A stretch of 64,000 bases of DNA from Calonectria ilicicola (lineage: Eukaryota; Ascomycota; Sordariomycetes; Hypocreales; Nectriaceae): contig CP085829.1 in assembly GCA_020809705.1 (NCBI GenBank), positions 62,001-126,000 on the forward strand, given 5' to 3'. This document shows positions 21,985 to 34,182 of this stretch, piece by piece (position 1 is the stretch's first letter; the number at the start of each line of letters is the position of its first letter). The position numbers and the translations under genes are program-made. Below the pieces are notes generated by a model that saw nothing but the letters and a program-made list of their open reading frames with translations, had not been told where the DNA came from and did no database searches.

Positions 21985-23170
21985 ATGCTCCAGGTTTCAG
22001 CTCGAGCTAGCAGCTCAATAATTAGCTGGGCCACTCGAATTGTCACGCAAGGCGAACTCAACCGCTGTACAATTTTTAGGTCTGCCGCTAGAGTGACACC
22101 GCAGAGTATTGGGTATCGCAATCACCATATTGTTCGACATTTCTCTGTTACTCCTTCCGCCAGCCTTCAAGACTTTTTCCCTGTTAAGGAAACTGATCGC
22201 ATCCTAAAGACCCCACCAGCCTGGCCGCATCCAGGCTACTCAGACAAGGAATTGATCTCGGTAGTACCAGCTCATCGTGAACCGCGTGGATATCAGGACT
22301 GGATTGCGTGGAAGACGGTCCGGTTTGCTCGTTTCTGGATGGATAAAGTAACTGGAATTGGCAAGGAGCAACAGGTTGACCATCAAAGGCCAACTACATC
22401 AATTATTGCGGAAAAGCCATTAACAGAGGCTCAATGGGTAGGGTTCATGAACAATTATCACTGAAGCTAGTCTACTAACTCGCGCAAGCTTGTTCGATTC
22501 GTCTTTTTGGAAAGCATTGCTGGTGTACCGGGCATGGTCGGTGGGATGTTGCGCCACCTGAACAGCTTGAGAAGATTGAAACGTGACAATGGGTGGATTG
22601 AAACTCTCCTCGAGGAAAGCTATAACGAAAGGATGCACCTATTAACCTTCATGAAGATGTGTGAGCCTGGATGGTTCATGAAACTGATGATCATTACTGC
22701 ACAAGGTGTCTTTTTTAATAGTCTCGTTCTTGTGTATCTCATCTACCCTAAAATTGTGCATAGATTTGTCGGATACTTGGAAGAGGAGGCAGTGCATACC
22801 TACACAAGAGCGATTCACGAGATAGAAAGGGGGCTTCTTCCAAAATGGTCCGACCCGAGCTTTGAAATTCCCCAGATTGCTATCCAAGTAAGTTTCTTTG
22901 AACACGACGGTAAACTACTGTTACGGTTAATCGAAGACTGACCTAAGCCTATTTAAATAGTATTGGAAAATTCCCGAAAACCGACGTACTATGAAGGACT
23001 TGATTCTTTATATTCGTGCTGATGAAGCTGCACACAGGGGTGTTAACCATACACTGGGAAACTTGAATCAAGATGAGGATCCTAATCCATTTGTGAGCCA
23101 CTTCAAAAACCGACAGGCTCCTAAGCCAAACCTGAAAGATGCTGGCTATGAGCGTGAAGAAGTAGTCTGA
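21985..23170 (+). CDS. AOX: Mitochondrial alternative oxidase
   Basis: Cyanide-resistant di-iron ubiquinol oxidase of the inner mitochondrial membrane, which reduces oxygen without pumping protons. Exons 21985-22437, 22489-22887 and 22961-23170 give 353 residues, the usual fungal length. A long Arg/Ser-rich presequence ends near VRHFSVTPS. All six di-iron ligands are in place: Glu in [10 protein letters not shown], the ExxH in [12 protein letters not shown], Glu in [11 protein letters not shown], and the second ExxH in [17 protein letters not shown] and DPNPF close the family signature. AOX is usually a housekeeping stress gene; here it sits inside an accessory block beside a flavin dehydrogenase, a regulator and a PDR exporter. 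It is convergent with the regulator 3' of it. Confidence 0.97.
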
Positions 23171-23374
23171 CTACATATAGACAGTGTATGATGTAGAGAT
23201 GGGTGTTAGAGCAAAGAATATTTCTAGAGCAATACTTCTTTCGAAATTCTGTAAAGTGCTTGTTGATATTTATTCGATTAATTTACAATAAGTATCGATA
23301 CGACAGAAAAACAATCACTTCAATCTATATAACGGTAGCGACAGCGACGAATTATTGCTGAAACGATTCCTATC

Positions 23375-26270
23375 CTAACAGAACCCATAACCACCTTGTA
23401 GTTTTTCTGCTTCCAAATCTCTAATATCTTCAGCCCAGTTTTTCCAGTTAAAGTGATCAGCAAATATGTCGATATCGGCGCTTGTCAAAGCATCAAAACC
23501 TTGGTCAACTGCGGGAGAAGATACCAGCGACAAGGCTGGTTGATAGTCATGAGAAGGCCATTGTGGCCGCCCGCAGTTGGTCCTTGCCTTGGATGTGTCG
23601 TGATACAGGTTTTCGTCTTGATTGTTTCTCTCAGTTATGTCTTTTCTGTGTTCAATAGAGGCTCCAATCAACTCAGACCAATCCACTGAATTGAATGGCC
23701 GTGACATATCCAAAATTGGCTCTGCTGGTTGCTTTGGTGTCTGGACTGAAAGATGTTTGCTGTTCCTACACGACCCACCATCGATGGAGCTTGTTGTTTC
23801 AGATGTCATGAGAGTCTCGGAACCAGGCGCTATTGCCTGAAACAAGAAAATTTTCTTGGCTTCTGTTTGAGAAGTGAACTGCGGGGTGTTTTCAGTTGAC
23901 TTATGAAGCTTGCCTGGCCGCACCATAACCTTCCACCTCGCTCTGAATATATTCATTATGCGATCCTCATCGCTCGATATTTCTCCGAATGGAAACACAA
24001 CTCGATACGTGTGCTCATGATCATCGAGGTGGTATGCTGCCTCGGGGTTTTCTTTCAATCGTGCGATTTCAAGGGTTCTATGTTTGATAACCCTCAAGCA
24101 AAGCTTTCTAATAGGCAGCAATGCTGATTCATACGCCATGGACTTGATATACTTGGTGTCATGTTGTTTATATCCATAAAAGGCTTGCCACCCTCGCTCC
24201 GAAAGCGGTGTCCATGGACGCCGACAGCTCTCAATGAGAAAGTACGCGATCGCATGCCAATGCTTAAACGTTTGCAGGAGCCATCTGTATTGCTGGCATT
24301 GGATGTCCACTTTGAGAATATGGTCATGTTCAATAAGATTGATAGCTGCTGCGTAAACGCATTGCCGTGCATCGTCTGAGATACTGCTCTGGGTTGCATA
24401 TTCCTGGTCTACAGGAACCAGCATGGGTTGGTAGATGACAAAACATATCTTAGCTCGAACTGAGCGTGCGAGCAACTTGGTAATGCCAGATAAAGGGTCT
24501 TTCTTATGTATCCACTTCAACAGCTTTTGATCAACCCGTCGATAAACTTCGGCAAGTATGCTGTTCTGTTCCTCTATGCTAGATGAAGCTGACGCTGCTT
24601 CAATGATTCGTCGACTGAGGCTGCAAATTTCGCAACGCACCAACAACAAGGTAGTATCAGATCGCCCCTCTCTTGGGTCGGGAGATGTCAGAATTTCTGG
24701 ATTTATGTCCAGGTCATTGATATTTGAAGGCATCTGAGTGTCAAATGTTGAGTCCCCAATGACTAACTCAGTTCCAAGTTCCTCGGCAGACCGCAAATCC
24801 AGATTCATGAGCCCCCACCAAATGCGTCTTCGCAGCTCCGTTTCAAAGGGGCTAAGCCCCAGATGCGATCCATCGCGATGAAAGCCCATGCCGCGAGCAA
24901 GATGGATTACAAGGCCTGTCAAGGACCAACAAAAGCGGGAGCCATCCTGATGTTTGACTACGGCTAAGAATATTAACAAAGCTTGAACTACTGTGGTGTT
25001 TGTGTTGGTGAGAAAATTGGCCCTGGATAGGGCTTGTTGGACAGCAAATCGATATTTTGCTAGGGCCTCGTCTTTGCTCTGTCCAAGGTTTGAAAGTACA
25101 TCTTCAGGGTCAAGGGATACTACTGCAGCATAGTAAATAGCCAAGACTAGTGCTTGGTAGGAAGGTACCAGCTGGTCGAAATTCTTTCTAGCATCTCTGA
25201 TAACGTGCTCCATTGTCGGAACATGCACTGCCTTGAGAAGTGGCTCAACATTTTCCTGGTATATTAACCATAAAAATGGAACATGAGAGGGCTGAGTTAG
25301 ACACATGTCTGGGTCACCATCAATGGAATTATACCCAAAGATATGTGGGTGAAAGCTGGTCGAAGAGAGACTTGAAGTAAGATCATCACTAATGTCGGAA
25401 TGTTCAGGCTCGTCGTCGTTCAAATGTGGCGACTCTTCGTGAATAGAGCTCAACTAAAAAGGTTAGTAAGGCCCAATCGATATAGAATATCATTCGGCAA
25501 GAAACTACCTCTTGATCTAATTTCGCCCAGAAGCCATCACTGATGTACCTCTTGCTATCGCTCGATGCATGCAATGACAATCGACCAAACTTATTGAGCA
25601 GACCTTTATCGCTGACTAGAAAATCTCCTTCCTGGCCTTGTATTATGGGCTGCTGGCTGAAACATGGATCTATTGATGGCAGGGCCCCATCGTCAGAAGT
25701 TTCAAGGTTGACTGTGGGCGAACATGTGCCTTCAAAACCAGACTCTATTAGGCCGCCCAGCTTGATAATAGTATCTTCGAGCTTTTGAACTCGACAGAGA
25801 AGTTTTTCTTCAGACTGCCTGGTGTTTCCTGGTTGGGTGTCGGCATTTTGTAGTCGTGCTCGGCGTGGTGCTTGCCCCATAGGATAGACACATGGCACTT
25901 TGGCTCGCCAACATTTGGAACATGGTAGTCCTCTATCACAGCGTACTTTGCGACGGCGACATAACAAACATGACCGAACCCTCAAGGAAGAAGATTTGCT
26001 GGCATGAGACAAGCTACTAACCGATCCTTGATCGAAACTGGTATCTGAACAGTTGGTTGTGGTTGCTGGCGAGCATGTTGTAGGGGGGTGCGTAGAGCTA
26101 TGAGTATCCGAGAACGAGATACTGGGACTAGCCTGAGGGGCCATTTCGTTCATATCGCGCGCGTATGTAGAGTAATGGATTAAATCAAAGATGTGTGGTT
26201 GACTAGACTGTAAGTCCTGAGAAAGTATGTTGGATGGAGATACATGCCAGAGTGAAACGAGACCAGGCAT
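23375..26270 (-). CDS. Zn2Cys6 transcription factor with fungal-specific domain
   Basis: Nuclear activator-type regulator of 946 residues, two exons (26270-25509, 25453-23375) joined in phase 0. The zinc cluster begins SCLLCRRRKVRC and continues GLPCSKCWRAKVPC, with canonical spacing at about residues 100-128. A predicted coiled segment follows (EEKLLCRVQKLEDTIIKLGG). The fungal transcription-factor domain is in exon 2 (AVVKHQDGSRFCW, GLVIHLARGMGFHRDG, ELRRRIWWGLMNLD). An in-frame ATG about 40 codons downstream (MNEMAPQ) is an alternative start. It is divergent from the ABC exporter at 27000 with about 730 bp between starts, so control of the exporter is a natural inference, and it is convergent with the alternative oxidase. 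It is not of the AcuK/AcuM type as far as I can see. Confidence 0.92.
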
Positions 26271-26999
26271 TTAATGAATGGGATATTTGACCCAGTGTCA
26301 GGATCACGCTAACGGGAAAGGCCCTTGTCTAGAGGGGATTAGTGCCTCAGTATTTAGAGTTCGCTGTTGAAAGGGACCTCCGAGCGCGATGACCCCACTC
26401 AACTCCGAGGCCGAATAGCGAACCCAGGCAGCCGAACTAGCGAACGGTGTGGAGTTGGTCATGTTAACCTCAATCAACTTGACATCATACTCGGCCCAGG
26501 CCCGAACAGGGCCAAGTGGGAAGAGGTCTCGGGGAATTGGTTAATGAGCTTTTTGATTTAGATATTTCGTCGTTATAACACACGGCGATGCATTAATGGT
26601 AATTGAATTTGATTGAAATATTTCTAGGCTCAAATTATTTTCTTGGGCGCAGCATTTATTTATTTCCAAAGTACTTTTTCAAGAGGATGCATCTTATACT
26701 AATTGATCCCGCGATTAAAATATAGAGGAGCGAAGTGCGACATTGCAAGCTATGTATTCCGTCAAGTATTTTCCCACGCTGAGCGAGTTTGTTGGCCCCA
26801 CAACTTGTGGCCGTCCGGCTCGGACTCGGGGCCGACATGCCAATGCCGATTTCATGGCGCAAGCTTGAAGAGTGAGAAAAGGAGAGCACAAATAGTAGAT
26901 AAAAGTAAACGGAGTCACGCTGGTTTAATGGGGAAACTAGTATCCGTCTTCTTTTTGCATCGCCTCTTCCCTCTTTTTTACGCAAGAACTCTGTTGAAA
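26271..26999. promoter_or_regulatory. Divergent promoter, regulator and PDR exporter
   Basis: About 730 bp shared by the two divergent genes. It holds CCGAG repeats at 26380-26412 and a palindrome TCCGGCTCGGA at 26814-26824, the type of everted CCG half-sites bound by zinc-cluster dimers. Confidence 0.5.
26814..26824. promoter_or_regulatory. PDRE-like palindrome TCCG-N3-CGGA
   Basis: A perfect 4+4 palindrome with a 3-bp spacer, 176 bp before the exporter ATG. The known yeast PDRE is TCCGYGGA, so this is a wider-spaced relative. Function is inferred only. Confidence 0.35.
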
Positions 27000-29900
27000 A
27001 TGGACGAAGTCATTACACCGATATCTCCATCTCCAATGCCCATGGAAGGTATTGGAGCAACAATTGGAGATATTGCCCGGCAGGTTACTAGAGAATCTAC
27101 TAATTTCCCAGAGGATGGTGATAACAACGCAATCAACCCACGCAAGGGCACCAACCTCGACCCATTCTCACCAGAGTTTGACGTTGCGGCTTGGACCAGG
27201 GCGTTTATCGGCATGTTTGATGCTGACCCAACTGCGGCTCCTCATCGCACAGTCGGTGTTGCTTTTGAGAATCTTAGCGTCTTAGGATATGATACAAGAA
27301 ATCAATATCAACAAAGTGTTGGAAATGTCATGTTGAATATTGCTTTGTCTCAGTTTCGTCAACTTTTCGGGCAAGCCAAAGATCGCGTTAACATTTTGAA
27401 GGGATTCGAAGGTATTGTAGAGCCTGGAGAGATACTACTTGTTCTAGGTCCACCAGGGTCAGGATGTTCAACTCTGCTGAAAACTATTGCCGGTAAGACT
27501 GAGGGGCTCGAGGTTACTGACGACTCTACCATCAATTTTGGAGGTTAGTTTCCCTATCCTTCATTTAATCTGTGTGTCAATCACTAAGCACTACTCAACG
27601 CCCAGGGATTGACCCAAAACACATGTACACCCGGTTCCGTGGCGACATCATGTACAACGCAGAAGTTGATGTTCATTTGCCTTCTCTGAGCGTTGGTGAT
27701 ACTCTGGAATTTGCAGCTCGAGCACGTGTCCCTTCGATTATCCCCGGTGGGTTTACGTCAAAGCAATTTGCCCGCGTCCTACGAGATGTGACAATGGCCA
27801 TGTTCAAAATCAGTCACACTGTCAGTTCGAAAGTAGGTGACGATTTCATTCGTGGCGTGTCTGGTGGTGAACGTAAGCGTATCAGCATCGCCGAAGCAGC
27901 TCTTATTCGTGCGAAATTGCAATGCTGGGATAATAGCACCCGCGGACTTGATAGCGAAAATGCCATTTCTTTCTGCAACACTTTGCGTGTGCAAGCAGAT
28001 GTGATGGACATTGCCGCAATTGTGGCAATATACCAAGCCCCACAGTCGGCGTATGATGTAGGTAAATTCATTCTTATCGCGTAACCAGGGCTCAACTTTG
28101 ATAGGTGTTTGATAAAGTCACTGTGTTGTATGAAGGACGCCAAATATATTTCGGCAGAACACAAAATGCAAAGCAATATTTCGAAAGCCTTGGATTTGAA
28201 GGTCAGGAACCCTTATTTTCAAGAATACCTTTGAAGTCCTCCTGAGAGATGGGAGCGCTAACTAAATTACTGTAGTTCCCGAGCGGCAGACGACACCCGA
28301 TTTCCTGACCTCGATGACATCGCCACATGAGCGCAAAATCCGTCCTAGATGGGAAAATCTCGCACCCAGAACTCCAGATGAATTCGTCGCTCGATGGCAT
28401 GAATCACAGGAACGCAAGTCACTTGTCGCGCAGCTATTCACTTACCAAGACAACCATCCTCGCGACGAATGCTTCAACCAATTTTCAACAAGCCATACGG
28501 CCGAGCGCGGTTACTCTCAATCTGGCAGATCGCCATATACAATCCCATACACAAGCCAGGTTAAACTGTGCCTCTGGCGTAGCTGGAAGCGTTTGCTGGC
28601 TGACCCTGGGTTTACCCTTGCCCAACTACTCTTCAATCTCATCATGGGATTCGTACTCGGGAGCATGTTTTATGACTTGGCTCCGGATACGAGTAGTTTT
28701 TATTACCGAGGGGGCTTGATATTCTTTGCCATGCTGTTCAATGCATTTGCGAGCGAACTTGAGGTTAGTTGCTATTAATGGAAATGAGCGTGATCCCTGA
28801 ACGAATTAGACCTTGGTATTGACTCTTCTATCTAAGGTACTTACACTTTATGCCCAGCGTCCAGTAGTGGAAAAGCACAACCAGTACGCTTTATATCACC
28901 AATCAGCTGAAGCAATTGCTAGCTATGTCATGGACCTGCCTTATAAAACACTCAACACAATTGTTTTCAATTCAATTCTTTATTTTCTTGCACAGCTTCG
29001 TCAGGATGTTGGGGCATTCTTTTTCTTTGTGCTCACAGGATACCTGGTCCTGCTTACTATGTCCGGAGTCTACCGTACGGTAGCATGTCTTACAAGGACC
29101 TCGCACCAGGCAATGGTGCCATCGGCGATTCTTACCCTAGGACTAATGCTCTACAGTGGGTTCACTATTCCCGTCAATTCCATGCGAGGATGGGCCCGGT
29201 GGATCAACTACATCAACCCTCTAGCTTATGGCTTTGAAGCTTTGATGATCAACGAGTTGCACGGCCGGGAATTCCTCTGTGCAAATATTATCCCTTCGGG
29301 GCCGGGGTATGATAACCTTGCGATCAATGGCAGTACTTGCGCCGTTCTTGGAGCTGTATCAGGCTCAACTATGGTCGATGGCGGCGCATTCATACAAGCC
29401 ACCTACCAGTACACCAACTCTCACAAGTGGAGGTAGGCGAGGAAAAATTCAATTATTAGTACCCTATAGCTAACAGATCGACAGGAATATTGGTATTCTA
29501 TTTTCATATATGATATTTTTCTTTTTTACCTACGTTATCAGTGCTGAATATTCAAAACCACCTCCGAGTCGAGGCGAAGTCCTTGTTTTTCGTCGTGGTA
29601 GGTCGTTGTCCACCGAAAGGAAATATTTAGAGAAAGACCTGGAGCATCAATCAACTTCAAATGAACTCAGGTGGGAATTTTCAACGCGCTCTGCGGAGCA
29701 AGACATAACAGAGTCATTAGTAGTGCCACCCGGTCCCCACCAAACAGCGATTTTTCACTGGGAAGATGTCTGCTACGATATCAATATCCAAGGGAGACCT
29801 CGGCAGATCCTAGATCACATTGATGGTTGGGTTCAACCTGGAGTCACAACAGTACTCATGGTGCGAGATCTTGCGGGCATTCATGAAAGATAACTGACCG

Positions 29901-31884
29901 ATAATTTAGGGCGCATCAGGGGCAGGAAAGACCACTCTTCTCGATTCACTAGCTGGTCGTATCACTATGGGTATTCTAAGCGGTGATATGTTAGTCAACG
30001 GAAAACTCACTGGCCGATCGTTTCCACATCAAATCGGATACGTTCAACAACAGGATCTCCATCTCAATACTATGACTGTTCGAGAAGCTCTAGAATTCAG
30101 CGCCTTGCTGAGACAGAGTACCGAAATACCACGTAGCGAAAAGCTGGCCTACGTAGACCAAGTTGTCTCCATTTTAGGAATGGAGGGGTACGTTGATGCT
30201 ATTATTGGTGTTCCTGGAGAGGGTTTGAATGTTGAACAACGCAAACGTTTGACGATTGGAATAGAGCTAGTGGCAAGACCACGACTTCTGGTGTTTTTCG
30301 ACGAACCAACTTCCGGCCTGGACTCTCAGACATCCTGGTCTATCTGCAACTTAATTAAGAAACTAGCAAGAAGCGGCCAGGCTGTTTTATGTACGATTCA
30401 CCAGCCGTCAGCCATGCTCTTTTCTCAATTTGATCAATTATTACTACTGCAACCAGGTGGAAAGACTGTATATTTTGGCAGTGAGTTCCTTCAAGCGATA
30501 ACGCATGTTTAAATCTAATACATCTTAGAAATTGGCCATAACAGTAGGACAATGATAGAATATTTTGAGCGAAACGGAGCATCGCCCTGCCCACCCGAGG
30601 CTAATCCTGCCGAATGGATGCTCAAGACTACCCTGCCCTCTTCTGGAAGTCCTGATTGGTTTGAGATTTGGCGTAACTCTCCGGAATATTCTAGTGTGAA
30701 AAGTGTGCTAGCTCGATTACGAGAAAGACAAACTTCCACCAGTACCCCTCACACAAAAGACGACTGTCCATCACAAGAAAACGAGTTTGTAGTTTCGTTT
30801 CCAAAACAGCTTCGTGAAGTATTCTTGCGCTTAGCCAAACACTTTTGGAGATCACCAGTGTATATTTGGTCGAAATTGTCAGTAACGATTCTCTTTGTGA
30901 GTATTGAACGGATAAGCAGCTATCCCATATTCCTAACTGAGCTTGCAGTCTCTTTTCATTGGGTTTAGCTTTAATGCAAACAATAGCCTCCAGGGTCTCC
31001 AAAATCAGCTTTATTCTTTTTTCATGTGCCTTCTGATTTTCAATACTTTCAGCAAACAGATTATGCCCATGTTTATCCCTCAGCGCTCTATTTACGAAGT
31101 TCGGGAGAGACCCTCCAGGATATATCATTGGGCTGGTAAGTATGCCGCAACAGGAGGCATTTGTCCTGATTTGTTGAACTGCACTAACATTATACCCGCA
31201 GCCTTGATCATCTCTAACATTTTGGTTGAATTGATCTGGAACACTATTTCAGCGACTATATTCTTCTTCTGCTGGTATTACCCTGCAGGATTCGTCAAGA
31301 ACACTACATCTCATGACATTCATATTCGTGGCTTCACCATGTTCCTTTTCGTATGGCAGCTCTTCCTTTGGGTTTCCACATTTTCTCAACTCGCCATTTC
31401 CGCGATTGAGACCGCTGATCTTGCGGGCGTTCCAGCCTCTCTGGTGTCAGTTCTCTGTATGGCATTCTGCGGTGTTGGAGTGGCCCGAAGTGATCTCCCT
31501 GCAATCTGGCGTGACTTCATGTATCGCGTATCGCCAATGACATATCTTGTCAGCGGTGCCTTGACTACTGGTCTGCACGGTTCCTCTGTCATATGCACAT
31601 CGACAGAGATTGTACACGTGCCGAGATATGGCGATCTTGATTGTGAAACCTTCTTGTCGGCCTTTATTGAGCGGGTGGGCGGATATTTGGTTGACCCTGC
31701 GGCGAGTGCAGAGTGCAGGTATTGTTCAAAAGCAACAACGGATGAATTCTTGGCACAGTTTGACATGTCATACGGTCAGAGATGGCGGAACTTTGGCATA
31801 GGTTGGGCTTTTATTATGTTTAATATTGCTGCAACTTGTGGAGTGTATTGGGCGGCAAGAGTACCACGGCGAAAAAGTTCTTAG
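27000..31884 (+). CDS. PDR-type ABC transporter (ABCG full-size drug exporter)
   Basis: ATP-driven plasma-membrane exporter of hydrophobic compounds, (NBD-TMD)x2. About ten exons join in frame. NBD1 has the PDR-specific Walker [17 protein letters not shown], signature [13 protein letters not shown] and degenerate Walker [16 protein letters not shown]2 has canonical [17 protein letters not shown], the degenerate signature [12 protein letters not shown] and Walker [15 protein letters not shown]. This asymmetry is normal for the family. TMD1 follows SYMIFF-type helices and ends before [11 protein letters not shown]2 ends at 31884 with WAARVPRR. Introns include 28203-28275 and an in-frame one at 31138-31200 whose removal restores [17 protein letters not shown]. 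Likely role: efflux of a toxic substrate or product of neighbouring enzymes, or general azole-type resistance. Confidence 0.95.
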
Positions 31885-32455
31885 TTTATATGGTCATCAT
31901 GCAAGAAATCTTGCAGTATTGAGAATTATGGAAGGGGGATAAAGAGACAATTAGCTCTAGGATGTTAGCCAACACGAAAATTTAGCCTTTACCCCCAATT
32001 CTAGGCTCGTTGAATCATTATCATTGTAGATTGAAAATGATTGCAGTCTCTCGACAAAACAAACTCCAGCTCTACGATGGAGAAAAATCTATTCTACAAG
32101 GAAAGTTTCGGTATTATTGATATTATTAATCAAAAGTGTCTGGCTATATCGTCTTAGACATCATATCCAGCGATAAAAACTCTAGGCTAGACATTAGAAA
32201 CGAGGTTTCAAACACAGAAATACGGGGGATGGTCAGTTATTAAGGCGATTTATTCTCTAAATCTCTTGTTTTTCTACATGTCCTATCAGATATGGCTGAC
32301 TGAGATTTTTCTTGGGGCCTGATTATCAATCATATCTTTCGAAATAGCCGAGCTGTATACCACAGATAATGTTGCGTCAACTTAGTCGCATTTCATCAAC
32401 TACAAGATATTCTTCGTTAAGCTTGACACATTTTGCTAGCTCCAACTATTCATTT
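31885..32455. other. Convergent intergenic region
   Basis: 3' flanks of the ABC exporter and the Rieske oxygenase; AT-rich, nothing recognised. Confidence 0.5.
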
Positions 32456-33756
32456 TTACCAAGCCAATGCACTATTTCCAGAAGTAGTTACCCCCGATTC
32501 GCAAACACCACGGCAAAATGCTTCGTCTTCATTGAGCTGGGCATTTGGCATCATCCTCCGCGCGGGCCAAATCTCCTGTCCTATTTTCTTCTCTTCCTCG
32601 ACATGATTTTTGAGCGTTTCTCGCAGCAATTTCTCAAAGTATTCCACCGCCCTCTCCATGTATGGATGGAGTGGGCCTGCTGTGTAGGTGTCACTGTTAA
32701 GCCCTTTCTGAGCGTTGTTTCCGAGTCCCTTGTCCTCGCTCTCAACCTGCTTGAAGAAGTCAACTTCCATCTTAAAGTCTTCTTCGGAAGAGTTCTTGTT
32801 TCGATAAACTTCATATCGCATTCGAGATGTCGTTGCTGAGGTGGGTACAATGAACATCATGTAGAAGAAGTGCCGAGACATGGTTACCGAAGAATTAGGA
32901 AACATGTATGTAGGACTAGCAACGATCCCGCCAGCCTCCATGTCCTCGCCGAGATGGCGGATGTAGCAAAGCATGGGCTCAACATCAAACTTGGTGTCTT
33001 TTTTAATGTGAGGCGCGATGCCTGGATGCGCAGTAGAGCAATGGTAACACTAGGAGTAAAATTGCGCATAAGTACTTGAATGAAAGCCAAGACTATCCCA
33101 AACTCACCTCATTGTAGTTTTCAACCAGAGTCTTCCAATTGAAATTGCAGCCATCCAAAGACCAAGTGTGATCGAAAGTATAGTCATCCATATTGAAGAC
33201 TTTTGTAATCCTTTCCTGAGTGTCGATCGCTTTAAACTGGGTCTCCCAACTGACGCTTGGTTTTTCGGATGCATCAAGGTTGATCCAAATAAATCCAAGT
33301 TGATCAATGTGCATGTGTAATTTGTATAAAGAGTATTGCTCTTTATCGAATTGACTTGCAGGCACGGTATCGAATCGTGGTGCCTTTGCCAGGTTTCCTT
33401 TTAGGCCGTAGCTCCAACCTGGAGAAGTGTATGTCAGCATATCTTATTTGGAAAATGTGGGAAGTGGACTTACCATGATATTTGCAAGCAAGAATGTTTG
33501 CCTTTCCGGTCTCTTCATGGACAATTGGATACGCCCGATGACGGCAAACATTGAGAAATGCGTTGATATCCCCCTGTCTGTCAGAAACAATGAAGAAAGG
33601 ATAGCCCGCGACCTCATAGCGAGCATATTGGCCGGGGGTAGCGAATTGAGACTTGTGGGAGACAATAAGCCAAGTCTTGGAGAAGACTGCCCGGCGCTCC
33701 AATTCGTAAAACTCGGGCTCTCTGAACCAAGATGAAGGCAATGTAGCGGAAGACAT
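32456..33756 (-). CDS. Rieske non-heme iron oxygenase, alpha-subunit type
   Basis: Single-component-like ring-hydroxylating or choline-monooxygenase-like oxygenase. Exons 33756-33474, 33418-33108 and 33049-32456 give 395 residues. The Rieske [2Fe-2S] motif is CRHRAYPIVH then CKYHGWSYG (C-x-H and C-x2-H). The catalytic iron site is ENYNECYHCSTAHPG (two His), with the downstream acidic region around ESEDKGLGNNAQKGL. GPLHPYMERAVEYFEKLL matches the family C-terminus. Electrons must come from a separate reductase, which is not in this window. It shares a 426-bp promoter with a divergent APC permease, so the permease may bring in the substrate. Substrate class (quaternary amine versus aromatic acid) cannot be decided from sequence. 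Confidence 0.92.
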
Positions 33757-34182
33757 CTTTTTCGCTTCGGGGTGGACAATGCTTGTTCGGCAAGTGTGGG
33801 GTAACTAGTGCAGTTTATCAAGATGTGATAAGCGTTGCTCATAAAGGCTAGTGACTTCGCTGATGATGACAGGGAGGGGTTTGACCATAAATAAATTCTG
33901 GAAAAACGCTAGCACCAGCCTACACAGCTATCTATTCCGGGGAAATTATCATCATTGGTCAACTTTCCCCGAGTCAACTTCCCCTCACTTATGCTCCTCA
34001 CCATGCGAAATTGCTTCAAGGTGATTGGGTAGAATTATCCAGACTGCCCCGGCGATTGATCCAGTCTTCGGCACTTTTTTGCTGATAAGCCAATTGCTTT
34101 GAGATTATTTGTAAGTTATAATTCTCACCTGAATTTTTTGATTCAGTAAACACTCTTCATAACTTCATTTGCTGTGGAAAAA
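33757..34182. promoter_or_regulatory. Divergent promoter, Rieske oxygenase and APC permease
   Basis: 426 bp between the two ATGs, short enough for shared control. No binding site is assigned. Confidence 0.45.

Noticed and set aside
14051..26270. A PKS-based secondary-metabolite cluster
   Set aside because: EthD, AKR, P450 and regulators hint at one, but no backbone enzyme is present anywhere in the window.
31138..31200. Extra 21-residue insertion in the ABC exporter
   Set aside because: It is better explained as an in-frame GTAAGT...CCCGCAG intron.
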